NCBI GenBank assembly: GCA_014802705.1
Contig: JAAVBR010000067.1
Location: forward strand, 1-5,902
Origin: a bacterium
Lineage (GTDB): Bacteria > Pseudomonadota > Alphaproteobacteria > Rs-D84
Reading direction: 5' to 3'
Length of the DNA: 5,902 bases
Shown: piece by piece, positions 5,050 through 5,902 of the stretch
Numbering within the stretch: position 1 is the stretch's first letter
How the letters are laid out: each line of letters opens with the position of its first letter
Notes under the pieces: model-generated
Databases searched by the model: none
What the model saw: the letters and a program-made list of their open reading frames with translations, nothing else
Told to the model about the DNA's origin: nothing
Position numbers and translations under genes: made by a program

Positions 5050-5072
5050 ATTCCCGCCTGCGCGGGAATGAC
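5050..5072 (+). repeat. REP-like palindrome, copy 2, inverted relative to copy 1
   Basis: ATTCCCGC (5050-5057), CTGC and GCGGGAAT (5062-5069) form a perfect 8-bp stem, followed by GAC. It is the reverse complement of copy 1 except at two positions. Those two positions pair with each other within each hairpin, so both stems stay perfect. Confidence 0.85.
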
Positions 5073-5103
5073 AAAGGGGGGCGGCGGATTTTCAGCCTTG
5101 ATT

Positions 5104-5117
5104 AAAAACGCGTTTTT
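5104..5117. other. Perfect 14-nt palindrome overlapping the -35 region
   Basis: AAAAACGCGTTTTT is an exact self-complementary sequence just upstream of the isomerase-like gene. It overlaps the proposed -35 box by two bases. It could be a repressor operator. A chance A/T-rich palindrome cannot be ruled out. Confidence 0.4.
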
Positions 5118-5150
5118 GGCATATGCTTTTTATACGAAATATGATATAAT
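5116..5150 (+). promoter_or_regulatory. Promoter of the TIM-barrel gene
   Basis: TTGGCA (5116-5121) with TATGAT (5140-5145) at 18-nt spacing is the best-spaced pair. A perfect TATAAT (5145-5150) overlaps it by one base but lacks a good -35 at 16-18 nt. Either gives a short leader of about 15-20 nt before the ATG at 5172. Confidence 0.6.
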
Positions 5151-5156
5151 TCCGTC

Positions 5157-5163
5157 AAAGGAG
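5157..5163 (+). promoter_or_regulatory. Strong ribosome binding site
   Basis: AAAGGAG stands 8 nt before the ATG at 5172. It fixes that start and supports the truncated frame as a real gene. Confidence 0.85.
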
Positions 5164-5171
5164 ATTTACGG

Positions 5172-5902
5172 ATGGAATTATCAATCAATATCGGATGGTT
5201 TGAATGTCAGCACCCCAGCAAAGGCTATGGTCTGGATTTCTTTACGGTGCCGGGGATTTTGAAACGGGCGGGCTTTTCCGCCGCAGAATATTTTCCATCT
5301 GTGGGACATTTTTCGGCCAATCCAACCCTGATCAATCGGGTTATGCGGTCGGCCGGCATGCGATTTTACAGTGGGCATTTGCCCATGGTTGGGGACCAGT
5401 TGTCGTTTGATGCGAAAATCTATAAAGAACGGTTGGATTATTTAAAAGACTGGATTGAATATTATGCCAAATTGGGGATTCAGGTGGCGGTTGTTCATCC
5501 GGACGAAGGTCCGTTTCCCTTGGCCCAGCATCCGGCCCGTATGGAATTGTGTGTTAAATGGGCGCATGCCCTGGCGCGGCACGCGGCCAAGTTTGGCATG
5601 AAAATCGCGGTTGAAACGACATGGATGCGCGGGTCATTGTTTGCCTATCATGACAATATCCGTTATTTCAAAGACCACATTACGGCGGCCAATTTGGGAT
5701 TTTGCTTTGATACCGGGCATGCCTGGGGCGCCGATACACCGGCCGCCCATCGGGATATTGAAAAGAATTTCTGGACCACATGGGATTTGATGAAAGACCG
5801 CGTTTTCACATTCCATCTGCACAACACGTATCCGAATTCGGATTATCATAATCCCTTTCATATGGGGGGAATTGATTTCAAACGTTTCTTTGCCGCGGTT
5901 AA
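5172..5902 (+). CDS. Sugar phosphate isomerase/epimerase-like TIM-barrel protein (xylose isomerase-like/AP endonuclease 2 superfamily), 3' partial
   Basis: The frame is open for 243 codons to the window's end. The superfamily is a metal-dependent (beta/alpha)8 barrel that includes sugar and inositol isomerases, epimerases and endonuclease IV. Barrel-strand motifs are visible: SGHLPM (67-72), VAVVHPDE (105-112) with His109, IAVETTW (145-151) with Glu148, GFCFDTGHAWG (176-186) with Asp180 and His183, and TFHLHNTY (213-220) with His215 and His217. These match the Glu/Asp/His metal ligands of the superfamily. A His-rich loop (SDYHNPFHMGGIDFKRF) resembles the 'H...G.IDF' closing segment of isomerase relatives. 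About 30-60 residues are probably missing at the end. A sugar or cyclitol isomerase role is more likely than DNA repair, because the endonuclease IV signatures are absent. The substrate is unknown. Confidence 0.88.
   Translation, partial: MELSINIGWFECQHPSKGYGLDFFTVPGILKRAGFSAAEYFPSVGHFSANPTLINRVMRSAGMRFYSGHLPMVGDQLSFDAKIYKERLDYLKDWIEYYAKLGIQVAVVHPDEGPFPLAQHPARMELCVKWAHALARHAAKFGMKIAVETTWMRGSLFAYHDNIRYFKDHITAANLGFCFDTGHAWGADTPAAHRDIEKNFWTTWDLMKDRVFTFHLHNTYPNSDYHNPFHMGGIDFKRFFAAV

Larger units (their letters stand above)
4551..5072 (+). mobile_element. Candidate compact mobile element: GIY-YIG nuclease gene within inverted repeats and REP-like palindromes
   Basis: The outermost visible symmetry is a 23-nt inverted repeat, 4564-4586 with 5034-5056, matching at 22 positions. 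Each copy is joined to a REP-like palindrome, worn on the left (4551-4572) and intact on the right (5050-5072). Inside lie the nuclease gene, an internal copy of the 14-nt core of the repeat at its 3' end, and a second REP-like palindrome. No transposase and no obvious target-site duplication were seen. Treating this as one element is an inference. Its edges could be smaller (the gene plus the two 14-mers, 4573-4946). Confidence 0.5.

Noticed and set aside
4981..5072. The two palindromes as a CRISPR array
   Set aside because: There are only two units, in opposite orientation, with no regular spacers and no cas genes nearby.
5068..5262. 64-codon open frame on the plus strand across the promoter region
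   Set aside because: It begins within REP-like copy 2, crosses the promoter, and then overlaps the well-supported TIM-barrel gene in another frame.

Overview
The window looks like a Gram-negative bacterial chromosome, most likely from an alphaproteobacterium. The evidence is a YidC with a large periplasmic domain, a type II signal peptidase, a Kef-type antiporter, a lipoprotein with a classical lipobox, and GTC-plus-CCCGC palindromic repeats. The phylum call is an inference from style and is only moderately secure. The left 3.8 kb is G-rich on the + strand with strong G-ending codon preference (GTG, GCG, TTG, CGG). The right part is more AT-rich and mixed in codon use.

Left block (1-3.8 kb, + strand): a CPA2/Kef monovalent cation:proton antiporter, cut by the left edge, ends at a hairpin. 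A clear promoter (TTGCTT, 17 nt, TATATT) then opens a two-gene unit, lspA (signal peptidase II) followed 21 nt later by yidC (membrane protein insertase). Both act at the inner membrane in envelope biogenesis. A strong, probably bidirectional, terminator closes the unit.

Middle (3.8-4.54 kb, - strand): a small unrecognised lipoprotein gene converges on yidC. Upstream of it on the - strand is a near-consensus promoter (TTGCTT, 17 nt, TATAAT). It is followed by about 250 nt with no credible ORF but with several stem-loops, a three-way junction and a Rho-independent-type terminator. This is either a free-standing small RNA or a long structured leader with an attenuator in front of the lipoprotein gene.

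Right (4.55-5.07 kb): a compact candidate mobile element. A small GIY-YIG nuclease gene is bracketed by a perfect 14-nt inverted repeat whose right copy contains the stop codon. A third copy of the same 14-mer lies 101 nt further right, next to a REP-like palindrome, and a worn version of that palindrome sits beside the left copy. Two REP-like palindromes in opposite orientation differ by a compensatory base-pair change.

Right edge (5.1-5.9 kb, + strand): a promoter and an ideal ribosome binding site lead into a sugar phosphate isomerase/epimerase-like TIM-barrel gene that runs off the window. It is open to the edge with no stop codon inside the window.

The parts most worth a second look are the structured RNA with its terminator in front of the lipoprotein gene, and the nuclease gene enclosed by inverted repeats and REP-like palindromes.
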